14,517 nucleotides of DNA, taken from the NCBI GenBank assembly GCA_035691285.1, contig DASSJI010000257.1, positions 1 through 14,517 of the forward strand, written 5' to 3'. Below the pieces are notes generated by a model, which ran no database searches, was not told the origin of the DNA, and saw nothing but the letters and a program-made list of their open reading frames with translations. The first letter of the stretch is position 1. Every line of letters starts with the position of its first letter. Shown here piece after piece: positions 6,726 through 13,755 of this stretch. The DNA comes from DATFEN01 sp035691285 (lineage in GTDB: Bacteria; Acidobacteriota; Vicinamibacteria; Fen-336). The position numbers and the translations under genes were made by a program.

Positions 6726-6828
6726 CGTGTTCGCTCCAACTGATAGACTGACACATAACGAAACCTGCCTGGGCCGGTCGTCGCGTCACGCCGCCGGCGG
6801 TCTTCGAAATGCCGGCGAGGTGGAGCCC
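6726..6828. promoter_or_regulatory. Divergent intergenic region between the DUF1801 and MDR genes
   Basis: 103 bases separate the two divergent starts, so promoters for both should lie here. The stretch about 6735-6770 is clearly richer in A+T than its surroundings (TGATAGACTGACACATAACG), with TAGACT at 6744-6749 as a possible plus-strand -10. Its only -35-like partner, TTGGCC at 6718-6723, is 20 bases away. No clear operator palindrome was seen. Confidence 0.3.
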
Positions 6829-7896
6829 TTGACGCACACGCGCATCGTCGTCACGCGCTACGGCGGGCCCGATGTGCTTCAGGTGGTCGAAGAGCAGGCT
6901 CCCGAGCCCAAGCCTGGTCAAGTCCGGGTGAGAGTGCAGGCCGCAGGCGTCGCCCTGCCCGACATATTGGCGCGCGAGGGCGTTCACCCCGAAACACCGC
7001 CCGTGCCCTACACGCCGGGGTGGGACCTGGTCGGCGTGGTCGATCGGCTTGGTGAAGGTGTCTCCGGAATCGAGCCAGGCCAGGTCGTTGCCGCGATGCC
7101 GATCAGCGGCGCGTACGCGGAGTTCGTCTGCCTGGCGGAACGCGAGCTGGTGCCAGTGCCATCCGGAGTGGACGCGGCCGAGGCTGTCAGCCTGGTGCTG
7201 AACTACATCACGGCCTACCAGATGCTGCATCGCTCCGCCAAGGTCCCACCGGGCCGGCGCGCCCTGATTCACGGCGCGGCAGGCGGGGTCGGCTCGGCCC
7301 TCCTGCAGCTTGGGCGCCTCGCCGGGCTGGAGATGTACGGTACCTGCTCATCGCGGGGGGCGTCGACCGTGTCCGACCAGGGCGGCATCCCCATCGATTA
7401 CCGGCAGCAGGATTTCGTGGAGGAGATCCACCGCCTCACGGACGAGGGCGTGGACGTCGTCTTCGACCCCATCGGTGGCGCTCACCTCTGGCATTCCCGG
7501 AGGGCTCTCCGCCCCGGCGGGCGGGTGGTGGGCTACGGCCTGGCGACGTCGCTCCGCGGGGAGGGACTGACTTCGAGTCGTCCCGGTCGTCGCCAACGCT
7601 TTCGTGGGACCGCCATCTTCGGGTTGTGCATCGCCGGCGGCTGGCTTCTCCCGGGGCGGAAGCGAGTCGTTCCCTACAGCATCCAGACACTCAAGCGGCT
7701 GAAACCGGAGTGGTTTCGAGAGGACTTGATCGCCCTCCTGGGCCTCCTTCAACAGCGCCGCATCAAGCCGCTGATCGCGCACCGACTCCCTCTTGTCGAG
7801 GCAAGACAGGCGCACGAGCTGCTCGGGAGGGGCGGCGTCATCGGCAAGATCGTGCTCGTGTGCAACGGGCCGTCGCAACGAGCCACTGAAGCGTGA
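6829..7896 (+). CDS. Zinc-independent medium-chain dehydrogenase/reductase (quinone oxidoreductase-like)
   Basis: 355 residues from a TTG at 6829, preceded by GAGG 8 bases upstream; GTG at 6820 is the alternative. The N-terminal GroES-like domain (VVTRYGGPDVLQVVE, GQVRVRVQAAGVALPD, YTPGWDLVGVV) precedes the Rossmann fold with GAAGGVGSALLQLGRLAG (149-166) and DVVFDPIGG (209-217). The end, RIKPLIAHRLPLVEARQAHELL, is typical of QOR/zinc-free MDRs. The zinc-ligand pattern of alcohol dehydrogenases is absent, so it probably reduces quinones or enals with NADPH. The segment between the Rossmann fold and the C-terminus (about 240-285: basic, then GLCIAGGWLLPG) is longer and more hydrophobic than in E. 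coli QOR. Substrate cannot be told. The frame stays open upstream to 6577 only as a shadow of the DUF1801 gene. Confidence 0.9.
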   Translation: MTHTRIVVTRYGGPDVLQVVEEQAPEPKPGQVRVRVQAAGVALPDILAREGVHPETPPVPYTPGWDLVGVVDRLGEGVSGIEPGQVVAAMPISGAYAEFVCLAERELVPVPSGVDAAEAVSLVLNYITAYQMLHRSAKVPPGRRALIHGAAGGVGSALLQLGRLAGLEMYGTCSSRGASTVSDQGGIPIDYRQQDFVEEIHRLTDEGVDVVFDPIGGAHLWHSRRALRPGGRVVGYGLATSLRGEGLTSSRPGRRQRFRGTAIFGLCIAGGWLLPGRKRVVPYSIQTLKRLKPEWFREDLIALLGLLQQRRIKPLIAHRLPLVEARQAHELLGRGGVIGKIVLVCNGPSQRATEA

Positions 7897-7952
7897 GATG
7901 CGCCTGACACCGCTTGCCGGGTGCGAGTCGGAAGAGGCGCTCGCCGCCGGCG

Positions 7953-7958
7953 TACAAT
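7953..7958 (+). promoter_or_regulatory. Candidate -10 box for the kinase-pncA operon
   Basis: TACAAT lies 16 bases before the kinase ATG in a gap with no Shine-Dalgarno (the bases before ATG are pyrimidine-rich, CCCGCCCTCC). A start about 7 bases downstream would give a leader of roughly 10 bases. No good -35 box at 17-bp spacing. Confidence 0.4.
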
Positions 7959-7974
7959 CCTGCCCGCCCTCCAT

Positions 7975-10521
7975 ATGACGCTCGAGCCAGGAGCGAAGCT
8001 CGGCCCCTACCAGATCGTCGGGCCCATCGGCGCGGGGGGCATGGGCGAGGTCTTCCGCGCCAAGGACACGCGCCTGCTCCGCGACGTCGCCGTCAAGGTC
8101 TTGCCCGAGTCGTTCGCAGCGGACCCGGAGCGCCGGGCGCGCTTCGAGCAGGAAGCCCGCGCGGCCTCCGCCTTGAACCATCCCAACATCATCACCCTGC
8201 TCGACATCGGCGACACGGACGGCGTGGCCTTCATGGCGATGGAGTACGTCGAAGGCAAGACGCTCCGCGAGCTGGTCGCCTCCGGACCGCTGCCGTCCCG
8301 GAAGGTGCTGGAGATCGCCGAGCAGCTCGCGGACGGGCTGGCCAAGGCCCACGGCGCGGGGATCCTGCATCGCGACCTCAAGCCCGACAACGTGATGGTC
8401 TCCAAGGACGGCTTCGTCAAGATCCTCGACTTCGGTCTCGCCAAGCTCGAGGGCGCGGCGGTCGAAGGCGGCTCGGAGCTGGAGACCGCGCCGCGGCCGG
8501 GCACCTCGCCCGGCGCCGTGATGGGGACGGTGGGATACATGTCCCCGGAGCAGGCGAGCGGCAGGCCGGTCGACTTCCGGTCCGACCAGTTTTCGCTCGG
8601 CACGATCCTCTACGAGATGGTCACGGGCACCCGCCCGTTCGTGCGCAAGACCAACGCCGAGACGCTCGTCGCGATCATCCGCGAGGAACCGGAGGACGCG
8701 GCCAAGCTGAATCCGCGGTCGCCGGCGCCGCTGCGCTGGCTCATCGAGCGCTGCCTGGAGAAGGACCCCGAGGACCGGTTCTCGTCGACCCTGGACCTGG
8801 CGCGCGACCTCGGCAGCCTGCGCCAGCACCTCTCGGAGTCTTCGATCTCCGAAGACGTGCGAGGGGAGCTTCCGCGCCGCCGGCGCGCGCTGCACCCGGC
8901 GGCGTGGGCCGCGCTGGGGCTCGCAACGGGACTCGGCGTGGGGGCAGTCCTCTGGAGCCGGGCCAGCCCTCCCGGAGCGGCCGCCGAGTTCCGCCGGCTG
9001 ACCTTCCGGAGCGGCACGATCCACTCGGCGCGCTTCGCGCCGGACGGGCAGACGGTGGTGTACAGCGCGTCCTGGGAGGGACAGCCGCCCGAGATCTTCA
9101 CGGTCCGCCTCGACGGACCCGAGTCGCGCTCGCTCGGCCTGCCGTCCGCCGACATGCTCTCGGTCTCGCGGTCGGGCGAGCTGGCGATTTGCCTGGGTCG
9201 CCGCCTCCAACTCGGCTTCGAGGGCTACGGGACACTGGCCCGCGTGCCTCTCGGCGGCGGCTCGCCGCGCGAGGTCCTCGAGAACGTCGCCGACGCAGAT
9301 TGGGCACCCGACGACACCCTCGCCGTGGCGCGCAACACGGGGCGGCACCGCCGGCTGGAGTTCCCGATCGGCAAGGTGCTCTACGAGAGCTCGGGATGGA
9401 TCAGCCACGTCCGCGTCGCGCCGGACGGCCGTCGCGTGCTGTTCATCGATCACGCCTTCCGGGGAGACAACGTGGGCGCGGCGTCCGTAACCGACGGAGT
9501 CGGACCGCCCCGGGTGCTCGCGCGCTTCGCGAGAGAGGTCGGGTGGGCGCCGAACGGGGATGGAATCTGGCTGGATGGCGGCCGCTTCGTGGATCTCGAG
9601 GGCCGGACGCGCGATGCGCTTTCCGCTCCTGGAGGGACCTCCCTGTACGACGTCTCCCGGGACGGGCGCCAACTGCTGGGCCGCGGCTCCTGGCGACGGG
9701 AGGTCGTGGGGCTGGGGCCCGGGCAGGAGGCGGAGCGTGGCCTGTCCTGGCTCGACTGGTCGCACCCGGACGACCTCTCGAGCGATGGCAGGACGCTGCT
9801 GTTCGACGAGCAGAACCAGGTCGATCGGAACGAGAACTACACCATCTACACTCGGGCGACCGACGGCTCGCCTCCGGTGCGGCTGGGCAAGGGCGCGTCG
9901 ATCGGGTTCTCGCCCGACGGGAGGTGGGCGCTCGCGACCGACAGCGAGAGCCGCCTCCTGCTCCTGCCAACGGGCGCGGGCGAGCCACGCCCGCTCGACA
10001 ACCGAGGCCTCCGCGTCCAGTGGGCGGACTGGTTCCCGGACGGCAAGCGCCTTCTCGTCACCGGGAGCGAGCCGGGGCGCGGCAATCGCCTGTACGTGCT
10101 GGACCTCGGCGGCGGGAACCACCGGGCGGTTTCGCCCGAGGGCGTAGTCGCCTGGGGTCGCGGGATCGCCCCGGACGGCCGGCAGGCCGTCGGATCGGGT
10201 CCCGATGGCACGCCGTGGCTCTACCCGATCGACGGCGGCGAGGCGAGGGCCGTTCCTGGCTGCACGCCCGAGGATCTGCCGATTCGCTGGACCGGAGACG
10301 GCCGATCGCTCTACCTTCAGCGCGGCTCCGCCATGCCGGCTCGCGTCGACGTCGTGGACGTTGCGACGGGCGCGCGCCGCCTCTGGAAGGAGCTCAGGCC
10401 ACCGGACCCGACCGGCGTGCACGCGATCGGACCCATCCTGTTGACCGCCGACGGCTCCGCGTACGCCTATTCGTATCGGCGCCTGCTCGACGACCTTTAC
10501 CTGGCCGAGGGCCTCCGATAG
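7975..10521 (+). CDS. Membrane-anchored Ser/Thr protein kinase with TolB/WD40-like beta-propeller
   Basis: 848 residues. Hanks-type kinase domain (about 11-285): glycine loop GAGGMGEVF (19-27), ATP lysine Lys41 (VAVKVL), helix-C Glu60, catalytic HRDLKPDN (132-139), DFG (152-154), GTVGYMSPEQ and a complete C-lobe, so it should be active. One transmembrane helix follows (about 309-327). The C-terminal about 510 residues are a beta-propeller with at least a dozen PD40/TolB-type blades (FAPDGQTVVYSA, VAPDGRRVLFID, FSPDGRWALATD, FPDGKRLLVTG). With the helix between the two, the propeller is placed outside the membrane as a sensor. This architecture is common in Acidobacteriota. The ATG at 7975 puts 'MTLEPGAKLGPYQIV' at the N-terminus, the usual beginning; an upstream GTG/ATG extension is Arg-rich and unlikely. 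pncA follows 15 bases downstream. Confidence 0.95.
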   Translation: MTLEPGAKLGPYQIVGPIGAGGMGEVFRAKDTRLLRDVAVKVLPESFAADPERRARFEQEARAASALNHPNIITLLDIGDTDGVAFMAMEYVEGKTLRELVASGPLPSRKVLEIAEQLADGLAKAHGAGILHRDLKPDNVMVSKDGFVKILDFGLAKLEGAAVEGGSELETAPRPGTSPGAVMGTVGYMSPEQASGRPVDFRSDQFSLGTILYEMVTGTRPFVRKTNAETLVAIIREEPEDAAKLNPRSPAPLRWLIERCLEKDPEDRFSSTLDLARDLGSLRQHLSESSISEDVRGELPRRRRALHPAAWAALGLATGLGVGAVLWSRASPPGAAAEFRRLTFRSGTIHSARFAPDGQTVVYSASWEGQPPEIFTVRLDGPESRSLGLPSADMLSVSRSGELAICLGRRLQLGFEGYGTLARVPLGGGSPREVLENVADADWAPDDTLAVARNTGRHRRLEFPIGKVLYESSGWISHVRVAPDGRRVLFIDHAFRGDNVGAASVTDGVGPPRVLARFAREVGWAPNGDGIWLDGGRFVDLEGRTRDALSAPGGTSLYDVSRDGRQLLGRGSWRREVVGLGPGQEAERGLSWLDWSHPDDLSSDGRTLLFDEQNQVDRNENYTIYTRATDGSPPVRLGKGASIGFSPDGRWALATDSESRLLLLPTGAGEPRPLDNRGLRVQWADWFPDGKRLLVTGSEPGRGNRLYVLDLGGGNHRAVSPEGVVAWGRGIAPDGRQAVGSGPDGTPWLYPIDGGEARAVPGCTPEDLPIRWTGDGRSLYLQRGSAMPARVDVVDVATGARRLWKELRPPDPTGVHAIGPILLTADGSAYAYSYRRLLDDLYLAEGLR

Positions 10522-10536
10522 CGAGGAGCGGGGGAG

Positions 10537-11127
10537 ATGACGATCGATCCGGTCCGGGACGCCCTCGTGATCGTGGACGTCCAGAACGACTTCTGTCCGG
10601 GCGGCTCGCTCGCCGTGCCGGCCGGCGACGCGGTGGTGCCGGCGCTCAACCGCTGCGCGGCCCGCTTCGCGTCGGCGGGCGCGGCCGTGTTCGCCTCGCG
10701 GGACTGGCACCCTGAGCGCACCTCGCACTTCAAGGAGTTCGGCGGCGTGTGGCCGCCCCACTGCGTTCAGGGCACCCGCGGCGCCGCGTTCCACCCCGAC
10801 CTCGCTCTGCCCGCGGGCGCCTTGGTGGTCTCGAAGGGCATGGATCCCGCCGAGGACGCGTACTCCTGCTTCCAGGCTCGGACCGATTCCGGCCGATCGT
10901 TCGCTCTTGCCTTGCGCGATCGTGGAATCACGCGCCTCTTCGTCGGCGGCCTGGCCACCGACTACTGCGTCAAGGCGACCGTGCTCGACGCCTGCGCGGA
11001 GGGCTTCGCGACCGTGGTGCTCGAGGACGCGGTGCGCGCAGTCGAAGTGCGGTCCGGCGACGGGGGTCGCGCGCTCGCGGAGATGAAGGCGGCCGGCGCC
11101 CGGATGCTGAGCTCCGACGCGATATAA
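10537..11127 (+). CDS. pncA: Nicotinamidase (pyrazinamidase)
   Basis: 196 residues of the isochorismatase-like hydrolase fold. It hydrolyses nicotinamide to nicotinate and ammonia in NAD+ salvage. The catalytic triad is visible: Asp14 (VDVQNDFCPGG), Lys100 (VVSKGMDP) and Cys144 (LATDYCVKAT). The metal site is Asp56, His58 (RDWHPE) and the His75 of WPPHCVQGT. Length is normal and no key residue is missing. The ATG has GAGGAG 8 bases upstream. It is 15 bases from the kinase stop, so the two are probably co-transcribed. Its TAA overlaps the putative -10 box of rnpB. The product is cytoplasmic. Confidence 0.96.
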   Translation: MTIDPVRDALVIVDVQNDFCPGGSLAVPAGDAVVPALNRCAARFASAGAAVFASRDWHPERTSHFKEFGGVWPPHCVQGTRGAAFHPDLALPAGALVVSKGMDPAEDAYSCFQARTDSGRSFALALRDRGITRLFVGGLATDYCVKATVLDACAEGFATVVLEDAVRAVEVRSGDGGRALAEMKAAGARMLSSDAI

Positions 11128-11128
11128 T
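11123..11128 (+). promoter_or_regulatory. -10 box of the rnpB promoter
   Basis: A perfect TATAAT overlaps the pncA stop codon and sits just before the 5' end of the RNase P RNA. No TTGACA-like -35 is visible at 11100-11106 (inside pncA). Start of transcription is expected at about 11133-11136. Confidence 0.65.
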
Positions 11129-11130
11129 CG

Positions 11131-11525
11131 GACGTTCGCGGAGCGGGTCGGGCGATCGCCGCGGTCCGACGTCGGGGCCGGGGAGGAAAGTCCGGACTCC
11201 GAAGGGCAGTGCGCTGGCTAACGGCCAGCGGGGGTGACCCCAGGGAAAGTGCCACAGAAAAGACACCGCCGAACTCCCGCGCGAGCGGGTGTGGCAAGGG
11301 TGAAATGGTGCGGTAAGAGCGCACCGCCGCCGTGGTGACACGGCGGGCAGGGCAAACCCCGCACGGAGCAAGACCGAATAGGGGGGCGTCTGAGGCCGGC
11401 CCGGCCGAAGCTCCCGGGTAGGTTGCTGGACCCTGCGGGCAACCGCAGGGCTAGAGGAATGGTCGCCGCCGGGGCCGCGAGGTCCCGGGACAGAATCCGG
11501 CTTACAGATCCGCTCCGCGAACGCT
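11131..11525 (+). ncRNA. rnpB: RNase P RNA, bacterial class A
   Basis: Catalytic RNA that removes 5' leaders from pre-tRNAs together with RnpA. All conserved blocks are present in order: GAGGAAAGTCCGGACTCC, GGGAAAGTGCCACAGAAA, GGTGAAATGGTGCGGTAAGA, GGGCAAACCCC, GGAGCAAGACCGAATAGG, CCCGGGTAGG, AGAGGAATGGTCGCC and ACAGAATCCGGCTTACAGA. Helix P1 closes the molecule: GTTCGCGGAGCGG (11134-11146) is the exact complement of 11510-11522, 13 bp. The L15 GGT that pairs with the tRNA CCA end is intact at 11417-11419. This is the A-type (ancestral) layout. Exact ends are estimated from P1. It is transcribed from its own -10 box at the pncA stop. Confidence 0.97.
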
Positions 11526-11545
11526 GACGTATTCCAGAACCACTC

Positions 11546-11567
11546 CCCCTCCCTGAGAGGGGAGGGG
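11546..11567 (+). terminator. GNRA-capped hairpin after rnpB; possible terminator or leader element of the epimerase
   Basis: CCCCTCCCT (11546-11554) pairs with GGGGAGGGG (11559-11567) as nine pairs including one terminal T-G wobble, closed by a GAGA tetraloop. It is placed where an rnpB terminator belongs, 20 bases after P1, but has no following T-run; ACA and more G-runs follow. Similar C/G-tract palindromes are scattered as intergenic repeats in G+C-rich genomes, so a repetitive element is possible. Confidence 0.5.
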
Positions 11568-11586
11568 ACAGGGGAAGGGAGCTCAA

Positions 11587-12534
11587 TTGAAGATCCTCGT
11601 GACCGGCGGCGCGGGCTTCATCGGCAGCCACCTCGTCGAGGCGCTCGTCCGCGAGGGGCACGACGTGCGGGTGCTCGACAACTTCTTCGCGGGCAGGCGG
11701 GAGAACCTCGCGGCCGTGCGGAAGGACGTGGACGTCCTGCGGGGGGACTGCGCCGACCCGGCCGCGGCGCGACGCGCGGTCCGTGGCGTGGAGGTCGTCT
11801 ACCACCAGGCCGCGGTGCCGAGCGTCGCGCGCTCGGTGGAGGACCCCGAGCTGTCGCATCGCTCGAACGCCACCGCCACGCTCGTGATGCTGGACGCCGC
11901 GCGCCGCGCGGGCGTGCGCCGCTTCCTGTACGCGGGCTCCTCGTCGGTGTACGGCGACGCGAGGGTCTCGCCCAAGCGCGAGGACCTGGAGCCGCGCCCG
12001 CTCTCGCCCTACGCGGCGGGAAAGCTCATGGGCGAGCACTACCTTCGCATCTTCGCCGAGCTCTACGGGCTCGAGGCCCTGACCCTCCGCTACTTCAACG
12101 TGTTCGGCCCGCGCCAGGATCCGGGCTCGCCGTACAGCGGCGTCATCAGCCTGTTCATCACCGCGCTCCTCCGCGGGCGCTCGCCGGTCGTCTACGGCGA
12201 TGGTCGCCAGACCCGGGACTTCACCTACGTCGCCAACGTCGTGGACGGAAACCTCCGGGCGCTGCGGGCCGCGGGCTTGCGGGGGCAGGTCGTGAATCTT
12301 GCGACGGGCCGCAGCGTCAGCCTGCGGCAGCTCCTCGCGGCGCTCGGCCGGGCCACGGGGCAGCGTCCGCGGCCGCGCTTCGCGCCCGCGCGCCCCGGCG
12401 ACATCCGCCACAGCCTCGCGGAGATTCGCCGAGCGCGGACGCTCCTCGGCTACCGGCCCAGGGTCGACTTCGAGACCGGGCTCGGGTGGACCGTGGCGTG
12501 GTACCGCGAGGCTAGCGCCCGGACCTCGCGCTGA
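11587..12534 (+). CDS. NAD-dependent sugar-nucleotide epimerase (UDP-glucose/UDP-GlcNAc 4-epimerase family)
   Basis: 315 residues from a TTG start supported by AAGGGAG 5 bases upstream. Extended SDR: NAD motif GGAGFIGS (7-14), Asp31 for the adenosine ribose, catalytic Ser at 118-120 (YAGSSSVYG), Tyr142 and Lys146 (SPYAAGKLMGE), and the substrate-side block LRYFNVFGPRQDP with QTRDFTYVANVVD. It should interconvert UDP-Glc/UDP-Gal or the N-acetyl forms; the YFNVFGPRQDPGSPYSGVI block resembles WbpP/Gne-type enzymes more than E. coli GalE, but substrate is not decided. The product is cytoplasmic and would feed surface polysaccharide synthesis. The last 23 bases overlap the end of the convergent TPR/peptidase gene. 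Translation may be influenced by the G-rich leader. Confidence 0.92.
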   Translation: MKILVTGGAGFIGSHLVEALVREGHDVRVLDNFFAGRRENLAAVRKDVDVLRGDCADPAAARRAVRGVEVVYHQAAVPSVARSVEDPELSHRSNATATLVMLDAARRAGVRRFLYAGSSSVYGDARVSPKREDLEPRPLSPYAAGKLMGEHYLRIFAELYGLEALTLRYFNVFGPRQDPGSPYSGVISLFITALLRGRSPVVYGDGRQTRDFTYVANVVDGNLRALRAAGLRGQVVNLATGRSVSLRQLLAALGRATGQRPRPRFAPARPGDIRHSLAEIRRARTLLGYRPRVDFETGLGWTVAWYREASARTSR

Positions 12535-13750
12535 GGCTGTCGGCCCAGGCTTTCTGGAGCTCGGGGTAGCTCAGCGCCAGCGCCACCGGCAGGGCCTCCT
12601 CCGACGGCAGCCGGTCGCCGAGGGCGGACAGCAGGCGCACGAGGCCCGTCTCGCGGCTGCGCCCGAGGATGAAGCCCACGGCCGAGAGGCTCTGCGCGTA
12701 CGCGAGCTCCGCGTCCGGCTCGCTCAGGGAGTCGAAGGGCCCCTCGAGCGTCACCAGCGGCAGGAGGCGGCCCTCGCGGGCCGCCTCCGCCAGGCGCGCG
12801 TCCTCGCGCGCGGGGTCGGCGCCCTCGAGCCACTGGGAGACGCCCTCCTGGAGCCACGTCGGGCAGTTGCCTCCCGTGCGCGCCGCGATGAAGGAGTGGG
12901 CGAGCTCGTGGCGCAAGACGCGGACGAGGCGCGGGGTGAGCGCGTCGAGGCCCTGTACCGGCACTCGGATCTCGCCGTCGTTGACGCCGTCGGCCCACTC
13001 GGGCACTCCGGCCTCCGAGAGTCGCGTCCCGGTCTCGAGGACGACGGTGATCGGGTCGGGCGGGCTCGAGCCCAGGCGGCGCGCGAACTCGGCGTGCGCC
13101 TCAGAGAGAGCCTTGATCACCGCCGAGCCCAGCGGCTGGTTCACGCCGCCGTCGTACTGGAGGCGGAACTGCACGCCGCGCGACGGCTGCGCCGGAGCGG
13201 GCGCCACGTCCCCGAGCTTGCGCCGGACGTCGGCGTCCGGCGTGAGCTCCAGGCTCTTCCTGTACGCCGCCTCCGCGCCGGGCCGGTCGCCCATGGCCGT
13301 TGACGCGTCGCCGAGGAGCGACTGGGAGCGGGCGTTCCTCGGATCGAGACGGACCGCCTGGAGCGCGGCCTCGCGCGCCGCCCGGGCGTCGCCCAGCGCG
13401 AGGGACGCCTCGGCGAGGGCTTGCCAGGCGGATAGGGATCGCGGGTCGCGGGCGACGCCGGCGCGAAGCAGGCGCGTCGCCCCCACCGGGTCGCCCGCGG
13501 CCAGGCGCTGGCGCGCCTTCTCCACCTCCGGGTCGGCGGCGGGCTGGGCCGAGGCCGTCGGCACCAGCTTCTGGACCAGGCTCTTCGGCAGGCCGAACGT
13601 CGCGCCGTTCTTCTCGTAGTAGAGCTGCGCACCCTGGTACCAGGCGCGGTCGGCCTCGATGACGCGGCCGTTGGTCAGCGTGATGGTGTCCGCCGAGCTC
13701 GTTCCCCCGAGCAGGGACACGAGGAGGGCGGCCGGCGCGGCGCGGCGCAT
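12512..13750 (-). CDS. Secreted TPR protein with peptidase MA-like HExxH metalloprotease domain
   Basis: 412 residues with a signal peptide (MRRAAPAALLVSLLGGTSSA). A short beta domain follows (DTITLTNGRVIEADRAWYQG, about 21-62), a module often seen at the start of acidobacterial exported proteins. TPR helices span about 73-182 (GDPVGATRLLRAGVARDP, ALGDARAAREAALQAVRLDP, AMGDRPGAEAAYRKSLEL). The C-terminal domain has the gluzincin zinc motif HELAH (281-285), with Glu302 of WLQEGVSQWLEG as the probable third ligand, giving a complete active site. It is likely a periplasmic or surface metallopeptidase with TPR-based protein contacts; substrate unknown. It starts 5 bases after the stop of the SPOR-like gene, so it is in an operon with it. 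An upstream in-frame ATG at 13876 lies inside that gene and was rejected. Confidence 0.9.
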   Translation of the reverse strand: MRRAAPAALLVSLLGGTSSADTITLTNGRVIEADRAWYQGAQLYYEKNGATFGLPKSLVQKLVPTASAQPAADPEVEKARQRLAAGDPVGATRLLRAGVARDPRSLSAWQALAEASLALGDARAAREAALQAVRLDPRNARSQSLLGDASTAMGDRPGAEAAYRKSLELTPDADVRRKLGDVAPAPAQPSRGVQFRLQYDGGVNQPLGSAVIKALSEAHAEFARRLGSSPPDPITVVLETGTRLSEAGVPEWADGVNDGEIRVPVQGLDALTPRLVRVLRHELAHSFIAARTGGNCPTWLQEGVSQWLEGADPAREDARLAEAAREGRLLPLVTLEGPFDSLSEPDAELAYAQSLSAVGFILGRSRETGLVRLLSALGDRLPSEEALPVALALSYPELQKAWADSLSARSGR

Positions 13751-13755
13751 GGGAT

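Noticed and set aside
7914..10715. Long plus-strand frame overlapping the kinase in another phase
   Set aside because: Arg/Gly-rich shadow with no recognisable domain; the kinase frame carries all catalytic motifs.
7348..10794. Very long minus-strand open frame (over 1100 codons) opposite the kinase
   Set aside because: Typical antisense opening in DNA with G/C third positions; composition is Arg/Ala/Gly/His-rich without domains, while the plus strand has an unmistakable kinase and propeller.
11218..12411. Minus-strand frame covering rnpB and the epimerase
   Set aside because: Antisense to a certain structural RNA and a certain epimerase; low-complexity product.
12299..13619. Plus-strand frames opposite the TPR/peptidase gene
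   Set aside because: Arg/Ala/Ser-rich shadows; the minus strand shows a signal peptide, TPRs and HELAH.
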